The notes under the pieces were generated by a model. The model made no database searches, was not told the DNA's origin, and saw only the letters and a program-made list of their open reading frames with translations. DNA of 64,000 bases from Brucella pituitosa (GTDB taxonomy: Bacteria > Pseudomonadota > Alphaproteobacteria > Rhizobiales > Rhizobiaceae): the NCBI RefSeq assembly GCF_003049685.1, contig NZ_PYSY02000001.1, forward strand, positions 496,001 to 560,000, written 5' to 3'. Of this stretch, positions 1 through 8,848 are shown one piece after another. A program made the translations under genes and the position numbers. Position 1 is the stretch's first letter. Every line of letters starts with the position of its first letter.

Positions 1-1
1 C

Positions 2-808
2 CTGAAGCATGCCCGCGCACGCCTTGATAACGGCTGCTCAAGCGTAACCCTGTTCGGCACCACCGGCGAAGGCTCTTCCATTGGTGACGCCGAGCGCGCA
101 GCGCTTCTCGATGCCTTCATTACGCAGGGCTTTGCTGCTTCCAACATCGTTGTTGGTGTGATGGAAAACTCGATTGCCGATGCGGTCGCACAGTCTGCCG
201 ATGCACTGCGTCGCGGCTGCAAGGCCATTCTTCTGGCGCCGCCTTCCTACTTCAAAAACCTCTCGGATGAAGGCCTGTTCAACTGGTTCTCGGCAGTCTT
301 CAAAGGTTTGGGTGACGATGCCCGCAGCATCATTCTCTACAACATCCCATCGGTGACAGCGGTTGAGCTTTCGGTCGATCTGATCACCCGTCTGCGCGCA
401 GCCTTTGGTGGCATCATTACTGGCGTGAAGGATTCTTCCGGCACCTGGGCCTATACGGAAAAGCTGCTTGCAGCCCACAAGGACATTGCGATCCTGATCG
501 GCGATGAGCGTGATCTTGCCGCCGGTGTACGTCTCGGTGGGCAGGGTGCGATTTCCGGCATGGCAAACCTGTTCCCGGATCGCCTTCTGCGCATGATCAA
601 TAACGGTCAGGACGATGCTGAACTGGTCGGCGCAGTACAGCAATTGCTGAACTATCCGGTCACGCCTGCGGTCAAGGCCATGGTGGCGCGTCATACGGGT
701 GACAAGGAGTGGCGTCGCGTACGCGCGCCGCTGATTTCACTGAATGATGCGGATTTCGATGCAATTGGCAGTGTATTTGACCGTTTGCATATGGCAAAAG
801 CAGCTTAA
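2..808 (+). CDS. DapA/NanA-family class I aldolase (5' partial)
   Basis: The reading frame is open from base 2, so the true start lies upstream of the window. It is a dihydrodipicolinate synthase/N-acetylneuraminate lyase-family TIM-barrel aldolase. Visible signatures are GTTGEGSS near the left edge (the phosphate/carboxylate-binding GTTGE motif), the catalytic tyrosine in YNIPS and the Schiff-base lysine in GVKDSSG. It ends at TAA 806-808. Next to a GntR/FCD regulator and an ABC sugar-type importer, it more likely cleaves or dehydrates a sugar-acid-type substrate than makes lysine. The substrate cannot be read from the sequence. Confidence 0.85.
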   Translation: MKHARARLDNGCSSVTLFGTTGEGSSIGDAERAALLDAFITQGFAASNIVVGVMENSIADAVAQSADALRRGCKAILLAPPSYFKNLSDEGLFNWFSAVFKGLGDDARSIILYNIPSVTAVELSVDLITRLRAAFGGIITGVKDSSGTWAYTEKLLAAHKDIAILIGDERDLAAGVRLGGQGAISGMANLFPDRLLRMINNGQDDAELVGAVQQLLNYPVTPAVKAMVARHTGDKEWRRVRAPLISLNDADFDAIGSVFDRLHMAKAA

Positions 809-846
809 GGGCGGCATAAGCAAGCGGGACTGAGAGGGGACAGGCT

Positions 847-1509
847 TTGGCGGACGATCACAACGAACCGGTAAAATTGCGGGACAAGGCTTATCAGAGC
901 TTCACCCAGCATTTGCTGGCGCGTGATTTTCATCCGGGCCAGTTCGTTTCGCAGCGCCAGCTTGTCACCATGACGGGCTTGCCGCTGGGTGCTATCCGCG
1001 AACTGATCCCGCGCCTTGAAGCGGAAGGTCTTATCAAGACCGTGCCGCAGCGCGGACTGCAGATCGCCCATATCGATCTCAATCTGATCCGCGAAGCGTT
1101 TCAGTTCCGCCTTTTCATCGAGAAAGAGGCGATTGCCATCTTCTGTCAGGCGGCTTCCGATGAGCTGTTGCGTTCGTTGCGCGCTGAGCATGAAGACACG
1201 CTCAATCGCGCAATGAGTGAGGGCGAAACACCAGAGCTCGAAGAGCAGGCGCAGAATATCGACTGGAGCTTGCATGATACAATTGTCGGCTCGCTCGACA
1301 ATGAAATCATCTGGCGCGCCTATCAGACCAATACGATCAAGATGCGCCTGATCAATCAGGAACGCTTCCGCATCACCGGGCGCGTTATCCCGGTCATGCA
1401 GGAGCATCTCGCTGTCCTTGCTGCAATCGAAACACGCGATCCGCAGACAGCCATGGATGCCATCGCCGTTCATATCAACAATGCACGGAAGCTGGCTTTG
1501 CACATCTAA
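847..1509 (+). CDS. GntR-family transcriptional regulator (FadR/FCD subfamily)
   Basis: A 220-residue regulator. The N-terminal winged helix (about residues 12-75) includes LPLGAIRELIPRLEAEGL followed by VPQRGLQI, the usual GntR recognition helix and wing. Residues about 80-215 form an all-helical FCD ligand domain with conserved Asp/His positions (for example WSLHDTIVG). The start is TTG at 847, preceded by GAGAGGGGA at 832-840. It lies 38 bp after the aldolase and 60 bp before the transporter operon, so it probably controls this cluster in response to the transported compound or an intermediate. Confidence 0.88.
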   Translation: MADDHNEPVKLRDKAYQSFTQHLLARDFHPGQFVSQRQLVTMTGLPLGAIRELIPRLEAEGLIKTVPQRGLQIAHIDLNLIREAFQFRLFIEKEAIAIFCQAASDELLRSLRAEHEDTLNRAMSEGETPELEEQAQNIDWSLHDTIVGSLDNEIIWRAYQTNTIKMRLINQERFRITGRVIPVMQEHLAVLAAIETRDPQTAMDAIAVHINNARKLALHI

Positions 1510-1569
1510 AGGCCATGGTCATGCGAGAGGAGTCGCCTGATCAGGAACACAACAGGGGAGGAGCATGTA

Positions 1570-2904
1570 ATGAATCTATTACGTCCAACACGTCGTCAGT
1601 TTCTGGCGGGAACAGCGGCCATTGCCGCTTCAGGTGTCACGGGCATCAGCCCATCATTCGCTCAGTCGGGTGTCGACTGGAAGAAGTATGCCGGGACCAC
1701 ACTTGAAGTAAACCTCATCAAGAGCCCGCGCGGCGAAATCCTTCAGAAATATCAGAAGGAATTCGAAGAACTCACTGGCATCAAGGTGAACTCCGAGCAG
1801 ACGCCGGAACAGCAGCAGCGCCAGAAGGCGGTGATCGAGCTGACTTCAGGCCGTCCGAGTTTCGACGTCATTCACATCAGCTATCACGTTCAGAAGCGCC
1901 AGTTTGAAAAGGGCGGTTGGCTTGCCGACCTCAACCCGTTCCTGAAAGACCCGACGCTGACCGATGCGTCACTCACAGAAGATGATTTCGCCAGTGCTGG
2001 TCTGACCTTCGCCAAGGATGCCAATGGCCGCTTCGGCGCGCTGCCGTTCTCGGTTGATTACTGGATCATCTACTGGAACAAGGATCTCTTTGCGGAGAAG
2101 GGCCTTGAATTCCCTAAGACGTTTGAAGAGCTGGTCACAACCGCTGAAGCCCTGACGGACCCATCAACCAGAACCTATGGTTTCGTTGCACGCGGCATGA
2201 AGAATGCCAATGCGCCGGTCTATACCAGCCTTCTGCTCGGTTATGGCAAGCAGTCGGTGGATGCGGACGGCAATGTCCAGACGGATTCTCCTGAAGGCAT
2301 TGAAGCCGCCAAACTTTACCAGCGTCTGATGACCAAATCAGCACCTCCCGGTGTTGCGGGCTTCAACTGGGCCGAATGCCAGTCGAACTTCCTTCAGGGC
2401 CGCGTTGGTATGTGGCTTGATGGTATCGGCTTTGCTCCACCGCTCGAAGATCCGAACAAGTCGCGCGTTGTTGGCAAGGTTGGCTATGGCGTCATGCCAG
2501 CAGGCCCGAATGCACAGGCAGCCCCGACCACCGGCGACGGTATCGGCGTGACCGAAGCTTCGAAAAACAAAGAAGCCGCATATCTTTATTGCCAGTGGGC
2601 TATTTCCAAGGAAATGGGCGCGCGTCTTCTGCAATCGGGATCGGGCGTTCCGTTCCGCAAGTCGATCATCGACGATGCAGAAGTCCGCAAGGGCGTCACC
2701 ATGCCGGAAGGCTGGGTAGAAGCGCTCTCGAAGTCTGCCCCGATCAGCCAGCTCTGCCTGCCAGTCATCGTGCCGGTCACGGAATTCCGCGACATTATCG
2801 GTGTTGGCCTCACCAATCTCTTGAACGGTGCTGACGCAGAAACTGAAATGAAACGCGCGACGGAAGAATTCCGTCCGGTCCTCGCACGGAGCGAAGGAAA
2901 ATGA
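1570..2904 (+). CDS. ABC transporter sugar-type substrate-binding protein
   Basis: A 444-residue periplasmic solute-binding protein of the extracellular family 1 (MalE/UgpB) type. It begins with an export signal containing a twin arginine (RRQFLAGTAAIAASG), cleaved near SFAQS, which suggests Tat export. The ATG is preceded by GGGGAGGA. The mature part shows family features such as PFSVDYWIIYWNKDLF and repeated Trp/Tyr residues typical of carbohydrate contacts. Its last 4 bp overlap the following permease. The substrate is not identifiable by eye. Confidence 0.9.
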   Translation: MNLLRPTRRQFLAGTAAIAASGVTGISPSFAQSGVDWKKYAGTTLEVNLIKSPRGEILQKYQKEFEELTGIKVNSEQTPEQQQRQKAVIELTSGRPSFDVIHISYHVQKRQFEKGGWLADLNPFLKDPTLTDASLTEDDFASAGLTFAKDANGRFGALPFSVDYWIIYWNKDLFAEKGLEFPKTFEELVTTAEALTDPSTRTYGFVARGMKNANAPVYTSLLLGYGKQSVDADGNVQTDSPEGIEAAKLYQRLMTKSAPPGVAGFNWAECQSNFLQGRVGMWLDGIGFAPPLEDPNKSRVVGKVGYGVMPAGPNAQAAPTTGDGIGVTEASKNKEAAYLYCQWAISKEMGARLLQSGSGVPFRKSIIDDAEVRKGVTMPEGWVEALSKSAPISQLCLPVIVPVTEFRDIIGVGLTNLLNGADAETEMKRATEEFRPVLARSEGK

Positions 2905-3836
2905 CATCTGCCGCCCCGATAGGTGCAAAAACAGGAACAGCGCAAGCTGTTCCTGCCACCAAGCCGGTCACAGGTCGCTTGCGGCCAAGCTACTGGCCGT
3001 TCGTTCTTCCAGCCTTGATTACCGTCGGGGCGGTGATCGTTTTCCCATGGGTGTTTACACTCTGGATGAGTGCCAACCAGTGGCAGCTCGGCGGTGAACA
3101 GAGCTTTGTCGGTTTCGACAATTATCTGCGTCTCGCCGCCGATATGCGCTTCTGGGAATCCATGTGGCACACGGTTGTCTATACGGTTCTCTCGGTCGTG
3201 GCTCCGATGATCTTGGGCACGATTGCGGCGCTGGTCTTTGACAGCAAATTGCCAATGCGCGGACTGTTGCGCGGTATTTTCGTGATGCCGATGATGGCAA
3301 CGCCAGTTGCGGTCGCCCTTGTCTGGACCATGATGTATCACCCGCAGCTGGGTGTGCTGAACTATCTTCTCTCGCTGATCGGCATTGCGCCGCAAGAGTG
3401 GATCTTTAATCAGAGCACGGTTATCCCGTCGCTGGTGCTGGTTGAAACCTGGCAGTGGACGCCGCTGGTGATGCTGATTGTGCTGGGCGGCCTTGCTTCC
3501 ATGCCGCGTGATCCGTTTGAAAGTGCGGAAATCGATGGTGCCAATGGTTGGCAGAAGTTCCGCTATATCACGCTTCCGATGATCCTGCCGTTTATCATGG
3601 TGGCCGTTATCATTCGCTCGATTGATGCGCTGAAAAGCTTCGACATCATCTATGCGATGACGCAGGGCGGTCCCGGAACGGCATCGGAAACCATCAATAT
3701 TTATCTCTATAACGTGGCGTTTTCCTATTACGACATTGGCTATGGATCGGCGATTGCCGTGGTGTTCTTCATTGTCATTATCGCCATGTCGATGGTTCTT
3801 CTGGCCCTGCGCCAGCGGACCAAGTGGAACTCGTGA
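2901..3836 (+). CDS. ABC transporter permease (MalF/UgpA type)
   Basis: A 311-residue inner-membrane permease with six predicted membrane segments and the EAA loop that docks on the ATPase (FESAEIDGANGWQKFRYITL, about residues 209-228). The ATG overlaps the stop of the binding-protein gene (ATGA), indicating translational coupling. It pairs with the second permease to form the membrane channel of the importer. Confidence 0.9.
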   Translation: MTSAAPIGAKTGTAQAVPATKPVTGRLRPSYWPFVLPALITVGAVIVFPWVFTLWMSANQWQLGGEQSFVGFDNYLRLAADMRFWESMWHTVVYTVLSVVAPMILGTIAALVFDSKLPMRGLLRGIFVMPMMATPVAVALVWTMMYHPQLGVLNYLLSLIGIAPQEWIFNQSTVIPSLVLVETWQWTPLVMLIVLGGLASMPRDPFESAEIDGANGWQKFRYITLPMILPFIMVAVIIRSIDALKSFDIIYAMTQGGPGTASETINIYLYNVAFSYYDIGYGSAIAVVFFIVIIAMSMVLLALRQRTKWNS

Positions 3837-3845
3837 GGACTGACC

Positions 3846-4664
3846 ATGGCACGCAAGTCAATTCTTTCCAAGCTTGGCACGGCACTCATGGTTTTCGTGA
3901 TCGTGTCGCCCGCAATCTTCTTCTTCGTCTGGATGCTGTCGCTTTCGTTGAAATATGAAATCGACAACGGCGCTTATCCGCCAATCCTCATCCCTGACCG
4001 CATCGCGTGGTCGAACTATACCGGAATTTTCGAGACCAACGACTTTCTGCTCTATTTCTGGAACAGTATCTTGGTCACCGGAACAGCCACCTTGCTGGCA
4101 TTGCTGGTCGGTGTTCCGGCGGGTTACGGTATCGCACGACTGCGCGCCAACAAGTCGGCAATCGTCATCATGATTGCGCGTATGACACCGGGCCTGTCTT
4201 ATTTGATCCCGCTGTTCCTGCTGTTCCAGACGCTGGGACTGCTCGGCACGCTCTGGCCGCAGATCATCATCCATCTCGTTGTGACTGTTCCAATCGTGAT
4301 CTGGATCATGATCGGCTATTTTGAGACGACCCCTATGGAGCTTGAAGAAGCCGCCATTATCGATGGTGCATCCTCGTGGCAGGTGTTCAGGAAAGTGGCA
4401 CTTCCCATCGCCAAGCCTGGCGTTGTGGTGTCGCTCATCCTTGCGGTGATCTTCTCGTGGAACAATTTCGTTTTCGGCATCGTGCTTGCAAGTCGCGAGA
4501 CACGCACCCTGCCGGTCGCAGTTTACAACATGCTGTCCTTTGAACAGGTCAGCTGGGGTCCGCTTGCCGCCGCAGCCCTTGTGGTCACATTGCCGGTCCT
4601 GTTGCTAACCGTTTTCGCACAGCGCCAGATCGTTGCAGGTCTGACAGCAGGCGCCGTCAAATAA
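3846..4664 (+). CDS. ABC transporter permease (MalG/UgpE type)
   Basis: A 272-residue second permease subunit with six hydrophobic segments and an EAA loop (MELEEAAIIDGASSWQVF, then KVALP). It starts 9 bp after the first permease with GAGGA upstream. The short length and position are standard for the MalG-type partner in CUT1-like importers. Confidence 0.9.
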   Translation: MARKSILSKLGTALMVFVIVSPAIFFFVWMLSLSLKYEIDNGAYPPILIPDRIAWSNYTGIFETNDFLLYFWNSILVTGTATLLALLVGVPAGYGIARLRANKSAIVIMIARMTPGLSYLIPLFLLFQTLGLLGTLWPQIIIHLVVTVPIVIWIMIGYFETTPMELEEAAIIDGASSWQVFRKVALPIAKPGVVVSLILAVIFSWNNFVFGIVLASRETRTLPVAVYNMLSFEQVSWGPLAAAALVVTLPVLLLTVFAQRQIVAGLTAGAVK

Positions 4665-4679
4665 GAGTTGAGGTTCAAG

Positions 4680-5738
4680 ATGGCATCTGTATCCATCCGA
4701 AATGCAATCAAGAAATATGGCAATGTCGGCGTGTTGCACGGCGTGTCCGTGGATATTCAGGACGGCGAATTTGTCGTGCTGGTCGGCCCATCGGGTTGTG
4801 GCAAGTCAACGCTTTTGCGCATGATCGCAGGGCTTGAGGAAATCAGCGACGGCGAAATCGCCATCGGTCCGCGTGTGGTCAATGACCTGCGCGCTAAAGA
4901 GCGCGATATTGCCATGGTGTTCCAGAATTATGCGCTCTATCCGCATATGACGGTGGCCGACAATATGGGCTTCGCGCTCATGCTGAAAAACGCGCCGAAG
5001 GAAGAACGCGACAGCCGCGTTAATCGTGCAGCCGAGATTCTCGGCCTCAACAAGTTGCTTGATCGTTTTCCGCGCCAGCTTTCTGGTGGCCAGCGCCAGC
5101 GTGTGGCCATGGGTCGTGCGATTGTTCGCGATCCGCAGGTGTTTTTGTTCGATGAGCCGCTTTCCAATCTCGACGCTAAATTGCGTGTGCAGATGCGCGG
5201 CGAAATCAAGGGTCTGCATCAGCGTCTGAAGACCACCACGATTTACGTGACCCACGATCAGATCGAAGCCATGACCATGGCTGATAAGATCGTCGTCATG
5301 CGTGATGGTCTAGTTGAACAGATCGGTGCGCCGCTCGATCTTTATGATCGCCCGGCCAACATGTTTGTCGCAGGCTTTATCGGTTCGCCATCAATGAATT
5401 TTGTGAATGGCAAGATCGAAGAAGGTTCGTTCGTGGCCGACGGCGGCTTCCGTATGCCGCTTCCGGAAGGCGATTATGCAAGTCTTTCGGGCAAGGCCGT
5501 TTATGGTATGCGCCCTGAACATATGAAGATTGCCGAGCAGGGCGTGCCGGTCACAGTCGAAATCGTTGAACCGACCGGTTCGGAAATCATGGTCATGGGC
5601 AAGCTCGGCGATCAGCCAGTCACCTGCTTGTTCCGCGAACGCTTGACAGTACGCCCGGGTGATGTGCTGACCATTGCGATTGATCCGGCAACAAGCCATG
5701 TGTTCGAGCCGGAAAAAGGCAAACGCGTCAGCCGTTAA
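4680..5738 (+). CDS. ABC transporter ATP-binding protein (MalK/UgpC type)
   Basis: A 352-residue ATPase. Walker A is GPSGCGKST, the Q-loop lies in VFQNYALYPHM, the signature is LSGGQRQR, Walker B is VFLFDEP, and the H-loop is in YVTHDQ. A C-terminal TOBE/MalK-type regulatory region follows (about residue 235 on). I take ATG 4680 rather than the in-frame TTG 12 bp upstream, because residues from MASVSIRNAIKKYG match the family start. It completes the binding protein-permease-permease-ATPase operon and is followed by a strong terminator. Confidence 0.92.
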   Translation: MASVSIRNAIKKYGNVGVLHGVSVDIQDGEFVVLVGPSGCGKSTLLRMIAGLEEISDGEIAIGPRVVNDLRAKERDIAMVFQNYALYPHMTVADNMGFALMLKNAPKEERDSRVNRAAEILGLNKLLDRFPRQLSGGQRQRVAMGRAIVRDPQVFLFDEPLSNLDAKLRVQMRGEIKGLHQRLKTTTIYVTHDQIEAMTMADKIVVMRDGLVEQIGAPLDLYDRPANMFVAGFIGSPSMNFVNGKIEEGSFVADGGFRMPLPEGDYASLSGKAVYGMRPEHMKIAEQGVPVTVEIVEPTGSEIMVMGKLGDQPVTCLFRERLTVRPGDVLTIAIDPATSHVFEPEKGKRVSR

Positions 5739-5757
5739 ATCATCTGTCAGCAATGAA

Positions 5758-5783
5758 AAACGCCGGGGTTTTCCCCGGCGTTT
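5758..5783. terminator. Bidirectional terminator between the ABC ATPase and preA
   Basis: A perfect hairpin: AAACGCCGGGG, loop TTTT, CCCCGGCGTTT, with A/T runs on both sides. It lies between two convergent genes ending at 5738 and 5789 and can serve both. Confidence 0.9.
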
Positions 5784-5788
5784 CTGTT

Positions 5789-7099
5789 TTACTCGGCTGC
5801 TTCCTTGACCGCCATCGGATTGTTCGGATGCGTGGTCCAGTTGGCATATTGTGCCGGGATCGGTGCCTTGGTGCGCGGATCGAAATCGCCGATCTGCTCC
5901 ATGGTGATGCAATCCTCAACCGGGCAGACATTGACGCAAAGATTGCAGCCAACGCATTCCTCATCGATCACCTCAAAGTGCCGCGCACCATTCACCAGAT
6001 TGGTGATTGCCTGATGCGAGGTATCTTCGCAGGCAATATGGCAACGACCACATTTGATGCAGGAATCCTGATCAATCCGCGCCTTGGTGACGTAATTGAG
6101 GTTGAGATACTGCCAGTCGCTGACATGTCCCACGGCCATGCCGCGGAAATCATCCAGCGTCTGATAGCCCTTGCTGTCCATCCAGTCGGAAAGGCCATCG
6201 ATCATTTCTTCAACGACCTTGAAGCCGTAGGTCATTGCAGCCGTACAAACCTGAACCGTGCCACAACCAAGTGCAATAAACTCAGCTGCATCGCGCCATG
6301 TGGTTATGCCACCAATGCCTGAAATCGGCAGGCCATAGGTTTCCGGATCACGCGCAATTTCCGCCACCATGTTGAGCGCAATCGGCTTGACCGCTGGTCC
6401 ACAATATCCGCCGTGACTGCCGCGACCATCAATGGACGGAACCGGCGACATGCTGTCGAGATCGACCGACACGATGGAATTGATCGTGTTGATCAGCGAT
6501 ACAGCATCGGTGCCATTGGCCTTTGCGCCGCGTGCTGGCTTGCGAATATCGGTGATGTTCGGCGTCAGCTTGGTGATCACCGGCATGCGGCTATATTGCT
6601 TGCACCATTTCACGACCATGCCGACATATTCCGGCACCTGACCGACAGCTGCACCCATGCCGCGCTCGCTCATGCCGTGCGGACAGCCGAAGTTCAGCTC
6701 AATGCCATCAGCGCCGGTTTCTTCTACCAGAGGCAGGATGGCTTTCCACGCTTCTTCTTCGCATGGCACCATGATCGAAGCGATCAGTGCGCGGTCGGGC
6801 CAGCGCATTTTCACTTCTTTCATTTCGCGCAGGTTCACTTCCAGCGGACGGTCGGTGATCAGCTCGATATTGTTAAGACCGAGCAACCGCCGATCAGCAC
6901 CATGGATCGCGCCATAGCGGGGGCCATTGACATTGACCACCGGCGGGCCTTCAGAGCCCAGTGTTTTCCAGACCACGCCACCCCAGCCAGCCTTGAAAGC
7001 TCGCTCGACATTGTACGCTTTGTCTGTCGGTGGGGCCGAAGCCAGCCAGAACGGGTTTGGAGATTTAATGCCGAGGAAGTTCGTTGAAAGATCAGCCAT
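5789..7099 (-). CDS. preA: NAD-dependent dihydropyrimidine dehydrogenase, subunit PreA
   Basis: A 436-residue subunit of the enzyme that reduces uracil and thymine to their dihydro forms, the first step of reductive pyrimidine breakdown. The N-terminal TIM-barrel FMN domain resembles dihydroorotate dehydrogenase (NFGCPHGMSERGMG with the catalytic cysteine; SGIGGITTWRDAAEF near the FMN phosphate). The C-terminus has two 4Fe-4S clusters, CIKCGRCHIAC and CVGCNLCVNVCP. It follows preT by 11 bp in one operon. The later genes (dihydropyrimidinase, beta-ureidopropionase) are not in the window. Confidence 0.93.
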   Translation of the reverse strand: MADLSTNFLGIKSPNPFWLASAPPTDKAYNVERAFKAGWGGVVWKTLGSEGPPVVNVNGPRYGAIHGADRRLLGLNNIELITDRPLEVNLREMKEVKMRWPDRALIASIMVPCEEEAWKAILPLVEETGADGIELNFGCPHGMSERGMGAAVGQVPEYVGMVVKWCKQYSRMPVITKLTPNITDIRKPARGAKANGTDAVSLINTINSIVSVDLDSMSPVPSIDGRGSHGGYCGPAVKPIALNMVAEIARDPETYGLPISGIGGITTWRDAAEFIALGCGTVQVCTAAMTYGFKVVEEMIDGLSDWMDSKGYQTLDDFRGMAVGHVSDWQYLNLNYVTKARIDQDSCIKCGRCHIACEDTSHQAITNLVNGARHFEVIDEECVGCNLCVNVCPVEDCITMEQIGDFDPRTKAPIPAQYANWTTHPNNPMAVKEAAE

Positions 7100-7110
7100 T
7101 TTTACTCTCC

Positions 7111-8613
7111 TCAGCCCTGTTCCTGGCCCAATGGCACACTGCGGTCACGCGAAGCAGACGGGGAGGGTGCATGAAGTGCGCCGCCCGACAACACCGCATC
7201 GGCAAAGCCTTCAATGGCTTCGGGACGTTTTGTCAGCGTCGCATGGATGGATTCTGCGGCAACCTTGCCGTCTTCCACCGATGCAACGGTCAGATCCTGA
7301 CCGCCCGCAACGCAGTCGCCCCCCGCCCATATGCCCTCAACGGATGTGCGACGATCTTCATCAACGCTGATGCGTCCTTTGGAAAGCCCGATGCCAGACC
7401 CGGCAATTGGCTCTGGTTCAAACTTCTGGCCGATAGCCTTGAACACCTGATCGGCTTCAAGAATGAGATATTCGCCGGTGCCGGAAAGCTTGCCGCTATC
7501 GGCATTGGTATATTCAAAGACCACGGCATTGACCGTGCCGTCTTCGTTCCGCTCAAGGGCATGCGGTTGCAACCAGTGACGGATCACCACGCCATGAATC
7601 TGTGCCAGTTCCTGCTCATAGGCGCTGGCATTCATGCTTTCCTGACCGCGACGATAAACGATTGTCACGTTTTCAGCGCCAAGCTTCTTGGTCTGAATGG
7701 CAACGTCTACAGCGGTCATGCCGCCGCCGATCACGACCACATTGCGGCCAACGGGGAGGGATGAGAGGTCTTTTGCCTGACGCAGATTGGCGATGTAATC
7801 CACAGCATCGATCACGTTGGGCGCATCTTCGCCGACTAGTGCCAGATCATTAACACCCGGCATGCCCATGCCGAGGAAAACTGCATCATAGCCAGCCTTC
7901 AGCGCTTCAATGGTGATGTCCTGACCGAGCGTCTGGTTATATTCGATATTGATCGCGCCGATTTTCAGCACGAATTCCAGTTCGCGCTGGGCGAAATTAT
8001 TGACCGTCTTATAGGCGGCAATACCATATTCATTCAGACCGCCGCCCTTGGGCCGCGCTTCAAAAATCGTCACCTGATGCCCATACATCGCAAGGCGATG
8101 TGCTGCGGAGATACCTGCCGGGCCCGCGCCAACGATTGCGATGTGCTTGCCGGTTTCGGGTGCGCGCTTGAAAGGATGATTGCCGGTTTCCATCAGAACA
8201 TCTGTGGCATAGCGCTGCAAATGACCGATCTTGACCGGTTTGCCTTCCGAAGTTTCGCGAACGCACACTTCTTCGCAGAGCGTTTCTGTCGGGCAGACGC
8301 GGGCGCACATGCCACCCAGAATGTTTTCCGATAGGATGGTCTTTGCCGCACCGATGGCGTTGCCAGTGTTAATCTGGCGAATGAAACGCGGAATATCGAT
8401 GCTGGTCGGACATGCATTCATGCAGGGCGCATCATAGCAATAATAGCAGCGGTCGGATTCAACGAGGGCTTCATGCTTGTTCAGCGGCGGATGCAGATCA
8501 TCGAAAACATGCGCATAGTCGGCCTTCTCAAGCCGCGAGCCGTGAATATCAGGCCCGTTCGCATGTCCCGGATTATCAATTGCATCAATAGGCGAATTCT
8601 CTGCTGATCTCAT
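7111..8613 (-). CDS. preT: NAD-dependent dihydropyrimidine dehydrogenase, subunit PreT
   Basis: A 500-residue FAD/NAD(P)H subunit of the GltD type that passes electrons to PreA. The N-terminal Fe-S domain carries CYYCYDAPCMNACP and CARVCPTETLCEEVC. The first Rossmann fold is VGAGPAGISAAHRL (FAD) and the second VIGGGMTAVDVA followed by YRRG (NAD(P)H). A GTG at 8664 and an ATG at 8622 are in frame upstream, but only ATG 8613 has a properly spaced ribosome site (GGGAG, 9 nt). The C-terminus after residue about 480 is low-complexity. Confidence 0.92.
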   Translation of the reverse strand: MRSAENSPIDAIDNPGHANGPDIHGSRLEKADYAHVFDDLHPPLNKHEALVESDRCYYCYDAPCMNACPTSIDIPRFIRQINTGNAIGAAKTILSENILGGMCARVCPTETLCEEVCVRETSEGKPVKIGHLQRYATDVLMETGNHPFKRAPETGKHIAIVGAGPAGISAAHRLAMYGHQVTIFEARPKGGGLNEYGIAAYKTVNNFAQRELEFVLKIGAINIEYNQTLGQDITIEALKAGYDAVFLGMGMPGVNDLALVGEDAPNVIDAVDYIANLRQAKDLSSLPVGRNVVVIGGGMTAVDVAIQTKKLGAENVTIVYRRGQESMNASAYEQELAQIHGVVIRHWLQPHALERNEDGTVNAVVFEYTNADSGKLSGTGEYLILEADQVFKAIGQKFEPEPIAGSGIGLSKGRISVDEDRRTSVEGIWAGGDCVAGGQDLTVASVEDGKVAAESIHATLTKRPEAIEGFADAVLSGGALHAPSPSASRDRSVPLGQEQG

Positions 8614-8741
8614 CGATCGCATCTCCCATTTTTGCTTGTTAAGGCGCGGGTTCCCTTTGCGCACCTTGAACTCTGTTCCGGGCTGCGATCTTTGCCGTCG
8701 CGTGGTGCCCGTTACTGATAGGATGACAGATTTTCACGGAA

Positions 8742-8767
8742 GGTCAAATTTTTTATCATCTGGTCAA
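8742..8767 (-). promoter_or_regulatory. Direct GGTCAA repeats upstream of preT (candidate operator)
   Basis: GGTCAA occurs at 8742-8747 and again at 8762-8767, exactly 20 bp apart (two helical turns), separated by an AT-rich stretch. Read toward preT these are two TTGACC elements. The position, 129-154 bp upstream of the preT start, suits a promoter/operator. Which regulator binds is unknown. Confidence 0.4.
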
Positions 8768-8797
8768 TTTATGAGAGTTAGGCACTAGAAATAGAGA

Positions 8798-8826
8798 AAG
8801 GCCCGGCTTTGGAAGCGCGGGCCTTT
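8798..8826 (-). terminator. Terminator of the EamA transporter gene
   Basis: A hairpin with arms AAAGGCCCG and CGGGCCTTT around a 10-11 nt loop, 22 bp beyond the stop of the minus-strand transporter. On that strand it is followed by the T-rich tail TTTCTCTATTT. Confidence 0.65.
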
Positions 8827-8848
8827 GACAGATGATCAGAGTGTGAAA

